Origin: Campylobacter sp. VBCF_01 NA2 | Lineage (GTDB): Bacteria > Campylobacterota > Campylobacteria > Campylobacterales > Campylobacteraceae | Direction of reading: 5' to 3' | Length of the DNA stretch: 64,000 nt | Assembly: GCF_027797205.1 (NCBI RefSeq) | Contig: NZ_CP115607.1 | Location: 1,054,001 to 1,118,000 of the forward strand | In this document: in pieces, positions 26,643-35,283 of the stretch | Position numbering within the stretch: the first letter of the stretch is position 1 | How the letters are laid out: each line of letters begins with the position of its first letter | Translations under genes and position numbers: made by a program | Notes under the pieces: generated by a model | What the model was told of the DNA's origin: nothing | The model's input: the letters and a program-made list of their open reading frames with translations, nothing else | Database searches by the model: none

Positions 26643-26948
26643 TTAAATTTCTCTCACATTTAAATATCGTTTGCAAATATCAGCTCCCAGAAACGCATTA
26701 TTCTTTTTCTTGCCCCAACCAAAAGCTTCGTCTATGGCTTCGCACTTTTCGTCAATAACCTCAGAAATGTTTGAAGCCGTGCTTTCTATGGCGTCTTTCA
26801 CGCTCTCGAAACCATCACAAACGCTCTCTATGACATCATCGACTTTTTCGGCGAATTCGTCATCTTCTTCGCACCTACTTTTGACATACGCTAACGCACC
26901 TACTCCTGCTATCGCACCTACGCCTAAACCTAAGAAAAACTTCCACAT
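26643..26948 (-). CDS. YtxH-like single-TM acidic protein
   Basis: 101 aa with a glycine-rich N-terminal membrane helix (FFLGLGVGAIAGVGALAYV), then an acidic helical tail with repeated V-D-D-V/I-E-S pattern, as in YtxH-like proteins. AAAGGATGAAAAATG gives the ribosome-binding site. It is the first gene of the island on the minus strand, 17 bp before the acidic coiled-coil gene. It probably anchors part of the system to the inner membrane. Confidence 0.65.
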   Translation of the reverse strand: MWKFFLGLGVGAIAGVGALAYVKSRCEEDDEFAEKVDDVIESVCDGFESVKDAIESTASNISEVIDEKCEAIDEAFGWGKKKNNAFLGADICKRYLNVREI

Positions 26949-27013
26949 TTTTCATCCTTTCGTAAAAAATTTATGGTATTTTACGAAATGGCTGCGACAG
27001 GGTTTGTCGTTTC

Positions 27014-27916
27014 TCATAAATTTCCGCCATTTTTTAGATAATCTTGCAAAATTTTTTCAAATTTACTTTGCAAATTTGCTGGTTCGATGATTTTGATATA
27101 TGGCAGATAGAGTTTTACGAAATTTAAAATTTCATCTTCAAACGCCGCAGTTACGGCGAGTATGGCGAATTTGTCGTTTTTATCAATAAAATTTTGTGTG
27201 ATGAAAAATTTTTTGCGCCCAAGGTATGCAAGCGCAGTATTATCCACACGCAATCTCGCATTTATGGGACTAGATGAAAACCAGTGATTTTTATTTTCTT
27301 TGATTTGGGCTAGTTTTTTGATTTCTGGCGAAAAGGTTTGCTCCAAAACATCTAAATTTGAAATTTTCTCAAATGTAAATGTCTTTAAAACGCCCATTTC
27401 ATCGCATAGCACATACCACACCCCAAGACGAAAAATAAAGGCATAAGGCTTTGCGGTGCGCTCCTTGCCCGAGTAAGTGAAATTTAAAATATTGTGATTT
27501 TTGATAGCGTAGCAAATCTCCTCAAAATCCCTTTTGAGCGTGGAATTTGGGGCAAATTTGTCAAATTTGGCGTCGATTTTATAAACGCCGTTTAGCAGGT
27601 CTGTGATTTCCTCGCTTCCAAAGCTAGGGAAAATCTCGCTAATGCCTAAATTTCGTGCTAGGCTAAGCGAGCAGGTATCTAGAAACCCCCCCCCAACGCA
27701 GTTTGCGTGAGTTACACCGTTTTTGGTCTCAAACTCAAATCCATACGCTCTAAGCGCCTTCAAATCCCTCTGTATCGTCCGAACATCTACGCCAAATTCG
27801 CTTTGCAAATCTTTCTCGCGAAAGCTCTCGCCCAAAAACGCAAATTGCATAAATTTAAGAAGTCTAATGGCGATATTTTCGCGACTATCTTTGGTTTTGC
27901 CCATTATCTTTTTCAT
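27014..27916 (-). CDS. WYL-domain transcriptional regulator, phase-variable by G9 tract
   Basis: 300 aa. An N-terminal winged HTH (about residues 12-64; FREKDLQSEFGVDVRTIQRD) is followed by a WYL domain (about 135-205; NHNILNFTYSG, AKPYAFIFRLGVWYVLCD) and a C-terminal extension. WYL regulators sense nucleotides or nucleic acids and often repress defence operons (BrxR, CapW are known cases). A run of nine G (coding strand) encodes Gly75-77; at nine the frame is open, while a one-base change would truncate the protein right after the HTH. It is transcribed towards the GTPase island, 65 bp from its first gene, and is probably its regulator. Confidence 0.85.
   Translation of the reverse strand: MKKIMGKTKDSRENIAIRLLKFMQFAFLGESFREKDLQSEFGVDVRTIQRDLKALRAYGFEFETKNGVTHANCVGGGFLDTCSLSLARNLGISEIFPSFGSEEITDLLNGVYKIDAKFDKFAPNSTLKRDFEEICYAIKNHNILNFTYSGKERTAKPYAFIFRLGVWYVLCDEMGVLKTFTFEKISNLDVLEQTFSPEIKKLAQIKENKNHWFSSSPINARLRVDNTALAYLGRKKFFITQNFIDKNDKFAILAVTAAFEDEILNFVKLYLPYIKIIEPANLQSKFEKILQDYLKNGGNL
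27686..27694 (-). repeat. Homopolymeric G9 tract in WYL regulator gene
   Basis: Nine consecutive C on the plus strand (G on the coding strand) form three Gly codons (75-77). Poly-G tracts of about eight or more are the classic slipped-strand phase-variation element in Campylobacter. It is the longest G/C homopolymer I noticed in the window. Confidence 0.85.
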
Positions 27917-28009
27917 TGTCCATTACCTAAAAATAAAGCTTATATTGTATCTTTTTCGCCTTAAAACCAAGCAATTAAAAGTTAAAATTTTGGTAAATTT
28001 AACTTATGC

Positions 28010-28015
28010 TATAAT
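28010..28015 (+). promoter_or_regulatory. Extended -10 promoter for the small coiled-coil membrane protein
   Basis: TATAAT with an upstream TGC (TGCTATAAT) lies 31 bp before the ATG at 28047, in the divergent gap with the WYL regulator. The -35 side is only AT-rich, as usual in Campylobacter. Confidence 0.6.
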
Positions 28016-28046
28016 CACGCTTTGAAATTTACAAAAAGGTAAAAAG

Positions 28047-28265
28047 ATGAAAATCGTTCCTTGGATTATCGTTATATTTATGATTTATGTGGTGTATTAT
28101 TTTATTTCTCGTTCCGAAAAGCGCATCACAGCGCTAGAAAAGCGACTAAACCAAGCCGAGAGCAACTACGACGAGCTAAAAAAACAGATCGAAACCAACC
28201 GCATGCTAATCCAAGAAAACAGCCCAAAAGAGCCAGAAGCAGAAGAAAACGCCTACGAAGATTGA
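28047..28265 (+). CDS. Small single-TM coiled-coil protein
   Basis: 72 aa with an N-terminal membrane helix (PWIIVIFMIYVVYYFI, about residues 5-20), then a coiled coil (EKRITALEKRLNQAESNYDE) and an acidic tail (PEAEENAYED). It resembles small septal or phage-shock-like membrane proteins in layout only; no family was recognised. An AAAAAGGTAAAAAG ribosome-binding site precedes it. It is divergent from the WYL gene and convergent with the Fe-S protein gene. Confidence 0.65.
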   Translation: MKIVPWIIVIFMIYVVYYFISRSEKRITALEKRLNQAESNYDELKKQIETNRMLIQENSPKEPEAEENAYED

Positions 28266-28271
28266 AATTTG

Positions 28272-28293
28272 GGGTTAAATTTAGATTTAACCC
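28272..28293. terminator. Bidirectional hairpin between convergent genes
   Basis: The perfect 9-bp arms GGGTTAAAT (28272-28280) and ATTTAACCC (28285-28293) with a 4-nt loop lie in the 31-bp gap between genes ending at 28265 and 28297. There is no long T-run, but position and symmetry fit a shared terminator. Confidence 0.5.
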
Positions 28294-28296
28294 AGA

Positions 28297-29562
28297 CTAC
28301 CCCAACGCCCTAGCAATCAGTTCTAACGGATTTACGCATTTCATATCGATCTGCGCTAAGCCAAAGGCGTTATTTAGCTGCATTCTGCACGCGCTACACT
28401 CCGCACTTACGATTTTTAGGGGGCTATCTTTGAGCGAGGCGACCTTGTCTAAGCCAGCCTTGCGCGAGAGATGATATTTTTCGCTCTGCATTGTTACACC
28501 GCCAAATCCACAGCATTGATCGGCGTTTGGCATTTCGATTATTTCGTAATTTTGCGAGAGCAAATTTCGCGGTTCGCGCCAAATTCCTTGCATTTTGCGT
28601 GAGTGGCACGGATCGTGGTAGGTGATTTGCCCTATTTTTCCGCGCTCTGATAAAATTTCTTTTAAATTTGTAAATTTATCAAAATACTCCGTCGCTAGAT
28701 AAATTTTACTCGCCACAGCCTTTGCGCGCTCTTGCCAATGCGAATCGCCCTCGAAAAAATGCACATAATCGACTTTTAGCATACCAGAGCATGTCGCCTC
28801 TGGCACAACGATAGCATCGAGATTAGCTAGCATTTTTTCAAAATACTCTATGTTAAATTTCGCATTTTTCTCCACAGAGCCAAAATCCCCAGTAAAATAC
28901 TGCGGCGCACCACAGCAGGCTTGCTTTTTCATCAAATTCACATTGATTTTAAGCTCTTTTGCGATTTTCAAAAACGCTTCGCCAATGCCAGTATATGCGT
29001 AGTTTCCCATACAGCCGATAAAAAGCCCGATAGTTTTGCTTCCGCCATTGTCGATAAACTCGGCGTGCGAGTTCATAAAGCTTTTTTTCGCTAAGCTAGG
29101 CAGTGTGCGCTCCACGCTCATCATCGGCACCGAAAATCGCGGTCTCATCGTATTTCCGCGCTCGCTGTCTTTTTGTGTCTTAAAGGCGCACGGCACGAAA
29201 AAATACCCTAGTCTTGCTGCTAAATCCAAAATTTTGCGGTGGCTCAAAAACCAAAACGCAACCCTTTTATACCACGCTATGCCAAATTTTTGCGCGATTT
29301 TGTAGCGCGCGTTTTCGATCGCAGTATCGGTAGGCAGGGAGTCGTTGCACACATCGACACAACTCGTGCATAAAAAACAGCTCTCAAAGATATTTTTCAT
29401 ATTTTTATCGAGTTCGAGTTCGCCCCGCTCGACCGCACCAAGCAGGTCTAAAAACCCGCGTGGGCTGGTAACTTCGTCGCTATTGATATTATGAATCGTG
29501 CAGGCTGGAATACATTTGCCACATTTTACGCATTTATCACTTAGGGTTTTGAAATCATACAT
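28297..29562 (-). CDS. Two-cluster Fe-S oxidoreductase with CCG domains (GlcF/HdrD-like)
   Basis: 421 aa. Two [4Fe-4S] ferredoxin motifs at the N-terminus (CVKCGKCIPAC and CFLCTSCVDVC) are followed by two cysteine-rich CCG domains (KKQACCGAP and DQCCGFGG), the layout of GlcF/HdrD-type electron-transfer subunits. It probably passes electrons from an unidentified flavoprotein. It lies 3 bp downstream of hemN, matching the C. jejuni gene order; whether it supports the coproporphyrinogen reaction or a dehydrogenase is unknown. Confidence 0.85.
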   Translation of the reverse strand: MYDFKTLSDKCVKCGKCIPACTIHNINSDEVTSPRGFLDLLGAVERGELELDKNMKNIFESCFLCTSCVDVCNDSLPTDTAIENARYKIAQKFGIAWYKRVAFWFLSHRKILDLAARLGYFFVPCAFKTQKDSERGNTMRPRFSVPMMSVERTLPSLAKKSFMNSHAEFIDNGGSKTIGLFIGCMGNYAYTGIGEAFLKIAKELKINVNLMKKQACCGAPQYFTGDFGSVEKNAKFNIEYFEKMLANLDAIVVPEATCSGMLKVDYVHFFEGDSHWQERAKAVASKIYLATEYFDKFTNLKEILSERGKIGQITYHDPCHSRKMQGIWREPRNLLSQNYEIIEMPNADQCCGFGGVTMQSEKYHLSRKAGLDKVASLKDSPLKIVSAECSACRMQLNNAFGLAQIDMKCVNPLELIARALG

Positions 29563-29565
29563 TTT

Positions 29566-30930
29566 TTACACCGTTTTTGAGAATTTTTTCTCGCCCAAAT
29601 TTTTATGCATATACTCATCAAAGCACATTGCGATATTGCGGATTAGAAGCGTTCCAGTCGGCGTTACGCTAAGCTCATCGTCTGAAATTTTCACGAAATC
29701 TTTAAGATATTCAAGCTCTTTTAGCGAATTTGCAAAATGCTCGAAAAATTTAACACCATGCTTAGCTTCGATCTCTTTGATATTTACCCTGAAATTCGCC
29801 ATTAGGCTCATTACGACATCTTTGCGAAGCAAATCCTCGCTATTTAGCAAAATTCCTTTGAAAAACGGCAATTTTCCGCTATCAATCGCCTCCTCATACG
29901 GCGCCATATCTTTGAAATTTTGCGCATAATGCCGCGCACCCTCGCCGATACTCGTTAGCCCAATGCCCACCAAATCCGCGCCACCTTTTGTGGTGTAACC
30001 TTGGAAATTTCTATGAAGCGTGCCATTTTTAAGGGCTGCGTGAAGCTCATCTGTTGGCTTAGAGTAGTGATCCATGCCGATTGGCTCGTATCCATTAGCG
30101 GTCAAAAAATCATGAGTAAATTTTAAAATTTCAAGCTTGATTTTTGGCGCAGGAAGCGTGCTTTCGTCGAATTTACGCATTGATTTTTTTATCCATGGAA
30201 CATGGGCGTAATTAAATATCGCAAAACGATCTGGATTAAGGCTAAGGGCTAAATTTAGCGTTTCTTGGAAAGTCGCTAAATTTTGGTATGGCAAACCATA
30301 AATCAAATCCATATTAATCGACTTTATCCCAGCCTTTCGCGCCATATCCATTACGCTTTTTGTCAGCTCATAAGGCTGAATTCTATGGATTTCTTTTTGC
30401 ACGCGCTCGTTGAAGTCCTGCACGCCGTAACTTATGCGGTTAAATCCATGCGAAATAAGCACATCAAGCTGCTGTTGTGTGAGAAATCTAGGGTCAATCT
30501 CACAGCTAATCTCAGCGTCAGCACTGAAATTTTTAAAATGTTTTTTTATGTTTTTTATGTGGCGATCAAGTTGTTCGGCGTCGAAATATGTCGGTGTGCC
30601 ACCACCAAAGTGCATTTGCGTAACCACTCTGCTAGCGTCTAAATGCTCGCACAAAATATCCATTTCGCGATTTATGTAGTCTAAATACCTGTCCATTTTA
30701 TCGCGTTTGCCAGTGTAGATGACATTACAGCCACAAAAATAGCACGCCGAACGGCAAAACGGCATGTGAAAATAAAGCGAAAGCGGGGCATTTTTATCTT
30801 GGGTTTTTAGCTCATTTATATACTGCTCGTAGCTGAAATTTTGGCTAAATTCTAGCGCAGTGGGATAGCTCGTATAGCGCGGTCCTGGGCGCGAAAATTT
30901 AGCATACGCGTCAAAATCAATGTTTGCCAT
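29566..30930 (-). CDS. hemN: Oxygen-independent coproporphyrinogen III oxidase
   Basis: 454-aa radical SAM enzyme converting coproporphyrinogen III to protoporphyrinogen IX in haem synthesis without oxygen. The radical SAM motif C59-X3-C63-X2-C66 is followed by G-C68, as in HemN; the N-terminal GPRYTSYPTA and the GGGTPTY motif are also HemN-specific, distinguishing it from HemW. It overlaps the preceding DUF2603 gene by 14 nt. hemB lies three genes upstream in the same direction, a small haem cluster. Confidence 0.95.
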   Translation of the reverse strand: MANIDFDAYAKFSRPGPRYTSYPTALEFSQNFSYEQYINELKTQDKNAPLSLYFHMPFCRSACYFCGCNVIYTGKRDKMDRYLDYINREMDILCEHLDASRVVTQMHFGGGTPTYFDAEQLDRHIKNIKKHFKNFSADAEISCEIDPRFLTQQQLDVLISHGFNRISYGVQDFNERVQKEIHRIQPYELTKSVMDMARKAGIKSINMDLIYGLPYQNLATFQETLNLALSLNPDRFAIFNYAHVPWIKKSMRKFDESTLPAPKIKLEILKFTHDFLTANGYEPIGMDHYSKPTDELHAALKNGTLHRNFQGYTTKGGADLVGIGLTSIGEGARHYAQNFKDMAPYEEAIDSGKLPFFKGILLNSEDLLRKDVVMSLMANFRVNIKEIEAKHGVKFFEHFANSLKELEYLKDFVKISDDELSVTPTGTLLIRNIAMCFDEYMHKNLGEKKFSKTV

Positions 30931-31399
30931 TTCTGCTCCTTACTAACTCTTCGATATCTATAAATAAATTTGGGTGTGATTGCTTCACGCGCGAAACTAT
31001 GGCGTCTAAATCTAAATTTATCTTTTTTATGCTTGGGTTTTCGCTCGTGATTTTACGGATCTCGTCCATGCACACGATCCACGCATCGCCAAAATCCACT
31101 GGGGCTTGCTGTAAAATCGAACGCTCTAATTTTAGGTTGAAATTCTCTGCAATCGCCCCTTTTGCGACTTGGATTAGATTATTTAGCGATTTTAAAGATA
31201 CCATTGTGTGCAATTCGCCACTCTCATCTATCCCAAACCACGGCTCCTCGTCGCTCCATGAACCCTTTTTTAGTGTTAGTTTTTTTTCGTTTGTTTGCGG
31301 GTCGTGCGAAATCTCAAAAACCGTGCTATTAGCGTCCTCGATACCGAAAAATTCATTGATTTGATCAATTTTTGTTAATGCTTTGTCGTTTTTTTCCAC
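30917..31399 (-). CDS. DUF2603/UPF0763 family protein
   Basis: 160-aa conserved hypothetical protein of Campylobacterota, found between argF and hemN as in C. jejuni. It has an acidic N-terminus with the family-like segment KGSWSDEEPWFGIDESGELH and a C-terminal helical region ending IDIEELVRSRNGKH. No catalytic motif or membrane segment. Its ATG abuts the argF stop directly. The family name is recalled, not searched. Confidence 0.75.
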   Translation of the reverse strand: MEKNDKALTKIDQINEFFGIEDANSTVFEISHDPQTNEKKLTLKKGSWSDEEPWFGIDESGELHTMVSLKSLNNLIQVAKGAIAENFNLKLERSILQQAPVDFGDAWIVCMDEIRKITSENPSIKKINLDLDAIVSRVKQSHPNLFIDIEELVRSRNGKH

Positions 31400-32320
31400 T
31401 TAATTACCTCTGTGTCTATCTAGCCATACCATTACGCCCTTTTGGCCGTGCAATCTGTTTTCAGCCTCGCTAAAAACATCGCCCGCATGAGCTTCTATAA
31501 TCTCATCACTGACCTCGTATCCGCGATACGCTGGCAAGCAATGCAAGAAAATAGCATCTTTTTTAGCTAGGCTCATCATATCTTTATCTACGCAAAATCC
31601 CTCGAAGAGCTTAACTTTGCGCTCTTTTTCGCTCTCTTGTCCCATTGAAACCCAAGTATCAGTCGTAACGACATCTACGCCACAAACCGCCTCGCGCGGA
31701 TCGTGAGTATAGATGATTTTTGCCCCTGAAATTTTGGCGTTTTTCTCAGCTTGTGCTACGATAGACGCATCAGCCTCATAGCCCTTTGGCGTAGCGATTC
31801 TAAGCTCAAATCCCAAAATCGAAGCCAGCGAAATCCAAGTATGCGCCATATTGTTTCCGTCCCCGATATACGCCACGCAGTCCCCACTAGCACGCTCTTG
31901 CATAGTAAGATAATCCGCGATTAATTGCACCGGGTGGAGATAATCGCTAAGGCCATTTATCACAGGCACGGCTGAGTATTTGGCGAATTCTTCCAAATCA
32001 CTTTGTTTATAAACCCTAAGCATAGCCATATCGACCATGCTAGAAATCACACGCGCAGTATCCCTCACAGGCTCGCCACGACCGAGTTGAATATCTTTCG
32101 AGCTTAAAAACAGCGCTTGTCCGCCTAGCTGATACATACCAGTCTCAAAGCTCACGCGCGTTCTAGTCGAGCTTTTTTCAAAAATCATTGCTAGGGTTTG
32201 GTTTTTTAGATACGGTTTGTAATCCTTCGCTTTGGCTTCTTTTTTAATCTCGGCCGCAAGGCGCAAAATTTCAAAAATTTCATCTTTGCTAAAATCTTCA
32301 AAAGTCAAAAAATGTCGCAT
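31400..32320 (-). CDS. argF: Ornithine carbamoyltransferase
   Basis: 306 aa. It makes citrulline from ornithine and carbamoyl phosphate in arginine synthesis. Carbamoyl-phosphate-binding motif [10 protein letters not shown] near residues 50-60, [11 protein letters not shown], and the ornithine-site motif HCLPAYRG are all present. It lies 14 bp downstream of hemB in one operon. argJ of the same pathway is at 38412-39605. Confidence 0.97.
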   Translation of the reverse strand: MRHFLTFEDFSKDEIFEILRLAAEIKKEAKAKDYKPYLKNQTLAMIFEKSSTRTRVSFETGMYQLGGQALFLSSKDIQLGRGEPVRDTARVISSMVDMAMLRVYKQSDLEEFAKYSAVPVINGLSDYLHPVQLIADYLTMQERASGDCVAYIGDGNNMAHTWISLASILGFELRIATPKGYEADASIVAQAEKNAKISGAKIIYTHDPREAVCGVDVVTTDTWVSMGQESEKERKVKLFEGFCVDKDMMSLAKKDAIFLHCLPAYRGYEVSDEIIEAHAGDVFSEAENRLHGQKGVMVWLDRHRGN

Positions 32321-32334
32321 ACTCTCTCCTAAAT

Positions 32335-33312
32335 TTAGCTAAATTTACGCAAAAGCTCAGCTACTTCTTTTGCGTGATATGAGATTATCATATCCGCTCC
32401 TGCGCGTTTTATGCTTATCATAGTCTCCATTAAAACCCGCTCATAATCGATTAATCCAAGCTTCGCTCCGCCTTTTAAAAGCGCATATTCGCCACTGACA
32501 TTATACGCACAAATCGGAAGTAAAGTGCGCTCGCGCAAATCACGGATTATATCCAAATACGCAAGTGCCGGTTTTACCATTAAAATATCAGCCCCTTGTG
32601 CCTCGTCTTCTAAACTCTCATTTATCGCTTCTAGGCGGTTTGCTGGATCCATTTGATACGAGCTTCTATCACCAAAGCTAGGCGCGCTTTCCGCTACATC
32701 GCGAAACGGCCCGTAATACCCGCTCGCAAATTTCGTCGAATACGCCATAATCGGTAAATTTTCAAATCCATTGCTATCAAGTGCTGTGCGTAAAGTGGTG
32801 ATTATGCCGTCCATCATACCGCTTGGGGCTATCATATCAGCGCCGTTTTTAGCGTGGATTAGGGCTTGTTTGGCTGAAATTTCAAGCGTAGCGTCGTTAT
32901 TTACGGTTTGATGAACATGATCTAGTATCCCGCAGTGTCCATGGTCAGTGTATTCGCAAAAGCACAAATCCGTAATCACCATAAATTTTGGAAATTTATC
33001 CTTAATCGCACGAAGCGCAGTGGCGATTATGCCATCATCGCTAAGCGCGTCAGAGCCAATGCTGTCTTTAACCTCTGGAATTCCAAAAAGCAAAATTTTA
33101 TTAATTCCCAAATTTGATAAAATTTCACACTCTTTTAAAATTTCGTCCAAACTCAGCTGAAATACGCCTGGCATGGAGCTTATCTCGTTTTTGACACCTT
33201 TACCAGGAACGACAAAAAGCGGGTAAATAAAATTTCTCATCTCTAACGAAGTTTCGCGCACGAGCTCCCTTACTACGGGATTTATGCGCACTCTTCTAAA
33301 TCGTTTAAACAT
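32335..33312 (-). CDS. hemB: Delta-aminolevulinic acid dehydratase (porphobilinogen synthase)
   Basis: 325 aa from the ATG at 33312 (start [11 protein letters not shown]), preceded by AAAAAAGGAAAAAC; the upstream in-frame ATG at 33339 overlaps the divergent promoter and is rejected. The metal-binding cysteine segment [13 protein letters not shown] and two Schiff-base lysines ([12 protein letters not shown] and [10 protein letters not shown]) are intact. It condenses two aminolevulinate molecules to porphobilinogen. Confidence 0.96.
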   Translation of the reverse strand: MFKRFRRVRINPVVRELVRETSLEMRNFIYPLFVVPGKGVKNEISSMPGVFQLSLDEILKECEILSNLGINKILLFGIPEVKDSIGSDALSDDGIIATALRAIKDKFPKFMVITDLCFCEYTDHGHCGILDHVHQTVNNDATLEISAKQALIHAKNGADMIAPSGMMDGIITTLRTALDSNGFENLPIMAYSTKFASGYYGPFRDVAESAPSFGDRSSYQMDPANRLEAINESLEDEAQGADILMVKPALAYLDIIRDLRERTLLPICAYNVSGEYALLKGGAKLGLIDYERVLMETMISIKRAGADMIISYHAKEVAELLRKFS

Positions 33313-33344
33313 TGTTTTTCCTTTTTTGGGTAAAATCATCGATT

Positions 33345-33350
33345 TATAAT
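33345..33350 (+). promoter_or_regulatory. -10 box for ribA
   Basis: TATAAT 23 bp upstream of the ribA ATG in the 61-bp divergent hemB/ribA gap. Transcription would start about 7 bp on, leaving a very short leader, so there is no room for an FMN riboswitch. Confidence 0.6.
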
Positions 33351-33373
33351 ATCACAAATGGAGTAAATTTTAT

Positions 33374-33937
33374 ATGAATATTCAAATTTCGCAGATTGCA
33401 AATTTGCCCTCACGCTTCGGTAAATTTAAGGTGCAGTCCTTCAAAGAAAACGAAAAAGAACACTTAGTAATCGCAAAAATGCCGTTAAATGAAATCGTAA
33501 ATGTGCGAATCCACTCCGAGTGCCTCACAGGAGATGCAATCGGAAGCCTAAAATGCGATTGTAGAGACCAGCTCGAAGAGAGCCTAAAATACATAGAAAA
33601 AAACGGCGGTATGGTGATATACCTGCGCCAAGAGGGGCGAAATATCGGGCTTTTAAATAAAATCAACGCCTACGCGCTCCAAGATAAGGGCTTTGATACA
33701 ATCGAGGCAAATCATCAGCTAGGTTTTAAAGCAGACGAGCGCACCTATGAAATCGTGGATTTTATCCTAAAACACTATGAAATCAAAAAGATAAATTTAC
33801 TCACAAACAACCCTGAAAAGCTATCAAATTTGCATTGTGTGGAGATCGTCGAGCGCATACCGATTATCATTAAAGCCAACGAATTTAGCGAAAATTATCT
33901 AAAAACAAAAAAAGATAAAATGGGGCATTTGCTGTGA
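33374..33937 (+). CDS. ribA: GTP cyclohydrolase II
   Basis: 187 aa. It opens the GTP ring in the first step of riboflavin synthesis. The zinc cysteines are seen in [19 protein letters not shown], and the catalytic region [21 protein letters not shown] is intact. It is the stand-alone GTP cyclohydrolase II without the DHBP synthase (RibB) domain. Its stop overlaps the rsmG GTG start by 4 nt. Confidence 0.96.
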   Translation: MNIQISQIANLPSRFGKFKVQSFKENEKEHLVIAKMPLNEIVNVRIHSECLTGDAIGSLKCDCRDQLEESLKYIEKNGGMVIYLRQEGRNIGLLNKINAYALQDKGFDTIEANHQLGFKADERTYEIVDFILKHYEIKKINLLTNNPEKLSNLHCVEIVERIPIIIKANEFSENYLKTKKDKMGHLL

Positions 33938-34509
33938 ATTTGATTTTGCCTGAAAATTTCGACGAAAAGTGCGCTAAATTTGGCGAGTGTCTGCGTAAAT
34001 TTAACGCAATCCACAGCCTTACGAATTACGATGATTTAAGCGAAATTATCGCTGATAGTATTGGTGGGGTGAAATTTATCCCAAAATACCCTAAAATCGC
34101 CATTGACATCGGTAGCGGGGCTGGGTTTCCGGCGATATTTTTGGCTATGGTTTTAAACCACACGAAATGGCATTTATACGAGCCAATCGCCAAAAAAGCG
34201 TCATTTTTGACCTACGCTAAGGTAAATTTGGGGCTAAAAAATGTCGAAATTCATAGAGAAAAAATCGAAAATTCGCTAAAATTTAGGGCTGATTTGATAA
34301 CTTCAAGAGCTGTGATGAAAACGAAAAATTTAGTCGAAATTTGCGATGGATTTTATGATAGCAATACGCACTTTTTGCTCTATAAAGGCAGTAGCGTAGA
34401 GGCGGAAGTGAGTGAATTTTTAAAAAAATTTAATGGCGCAAAGACGCAAATTTTTAACGAAGAGAATAGAAATTATCTTTTAATAAGTGAAATTTCAAAA
34501 CCAATTTAA
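33934..34509 (+). CDS. rsmG: 16S rRNA (guanine(527)-N(7))-methyltransferase RsmG
   Basis: 191-aa SAM-dependent methyltransferase. The SAM-binding glycine motif [16 protein letters not shown] lies near residues 51-66, and the C-terminal motif SRAV ([11 protein letters not shown]) is also family-typical. GTG start overlapping the ribA stop indicates translational coupling; ribA-rsmG is the same order as in C. jejuni. Confidence 0.93.
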   Translation: MNLILPENFDEKCAKFGECLRKFNAIHSLTNYDDLSEIIADSIGGVKFIPKYPKIAIDIGSGAGFPAIFLAMVLNHTKWHLYEPIAKKASFLTYAKVNLGLKNVEIHREKIENSLKFRADLITSRAVMKTKNLVEICDGFYDSNTHFLLYKGSSVEAEVSEFLKKFNGAKTQIFNEENRNYLLISEISKPI

Positions 34510-34519
34510 AAGGCCAAAA

Positions 34520-34750
34520 ATGGGAAAACTTTTATCATTAGCGATAATTATTGCGTTAATTTATTTTTTAATCGTGCCGAAATTTCGCGCCAAAAAGGGC
34601 GAGAGCGCAGACACAAAGGACGAGCAAGAGCCAACAGCGCTAATGCCTTGCGATGAGTGCGGGACATATTACGAAGCTAGCGCGCTTATCTCGCATAATT
34701 CGCGCCAAATTTGCAAATCTTGCTTGGCAAAAATAAAGGAAAAAAAATGA
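34520..34750 (+). CDS. PP0621-like small membrane zinc-finger protein
   Basis: 76 aa from the ATG at 34520. One N-terminal membrane helix (LLSLAIIIALIYFLIV) is followed by a charged linker and a C-terminal CDECG...CKSC zinc knuckle, the layout of PP0621-family proteins. An earlier in-frame ATG at 34487 lies inside rsmG. Its stop overlaps the next ATG (ATGA). Confidence 0.75.
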   Translation: MGKLLSLAIIIALIYFLIVPKFRAKKGESADTKDEQEPTALMPCDECGTYYEASALISHNSRQICKSCLAKIKEKK

Positions 34751-35283
34751 TTATTCTAGGGCATGAATTGGTTGATTACGAGCCGTTTTACGCTATCAAA
34801 CACACAGACGAGGTTTTTAGATACGATAATTTGCTCTTTAAATTTGATTCTAAATTAATCTCGCTAGCCAAAAGCACGGAGAAAAATTTCAGCGTCATTA
34901 CAAACAACCTAAACGAAATTTTGCTCGCAAACGGCGCAGGTGCGAGATTTATCATCGTAAATAAAAAAACCGCTCCACTCGCGCAAAAACTAGCCAACGA
35001 CTATCTTTTTGACGCTAAAATCGCGATGTTTGTCAGCTCCACTCGCGCCCTAAAACAGCTTGCCGAGCTTGGAATCGACGCCGTGGTTTTCAAAGAAGCC
35101 ATCGCAAACCGCCCAAAATCCTTTTTAAGCGGGCTTTTTGCTGGCGGGCGTAAATTTCACCTGCCACACATCAATCCGCAAGGCCTAATCGGTCTAACCA
35201 AAAATTTAGGCGGAAAAATCAAAAATTTAGACACAAAAATCAGTGCGAAAAATTTATCCAAGGAGGATATATGGAAAAAATAA
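34747..35283 (+). CDS. Conserved hypothetical cytoplasmic protein
   Basis: 178 aa from the ATG at 34747 (MIILGHELVDYEPFY), overlapping the preceding stop by 4 nt. Mixed alpha/beta sequence with two repeats of hydrophobic strand then helix (ARFIIVNKKTAPLAQKLAND; DAVVFKEAIANRPKSFLSGL), resembling a Rossmann-like half. A C-terminal Lys-rich tail overlaps the htpX start by 13 nt. Coupling with htpX suggests a shared envelope role; no function is assigned. Confidence 0.7.
   Translation: MIILGHELVDYEPFYAIKHTDEVFRYDNLLFKFDSKLISLAKSTEKNFSVITNNLNEILLANGAGARFIIVNKKTAPLAQKLANDYLFDAKIAMFVSSTRALKQLAELGIDAVVFKEAIANRPKSFLSGLFAGGRKFHLPHINPQGLIGLTKNLGGKIKNLDTKISAKNLSKEDIWKK

Noticed and set aside
28061-28474. 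137-codon alternative frame over the coiled-coil membrane protein gene
   Set aside because: Out of frame with the gene that has a promoter, ribosome-binding site and membrane helix; it runs across the terminator into a convergent gene.
33351-33373. FMN riboswitch ahead of ribA
   Set aside because: Only about 20 nt lie between the likely start site and ATG, too short for the aptamer.
34711-34746. Longer N-terminus for the 178-aa gene
   Set aside because: The extension lies inside the preceding zinc-finger gene; the ATG at 34747 forms a normal ATGA overlap.
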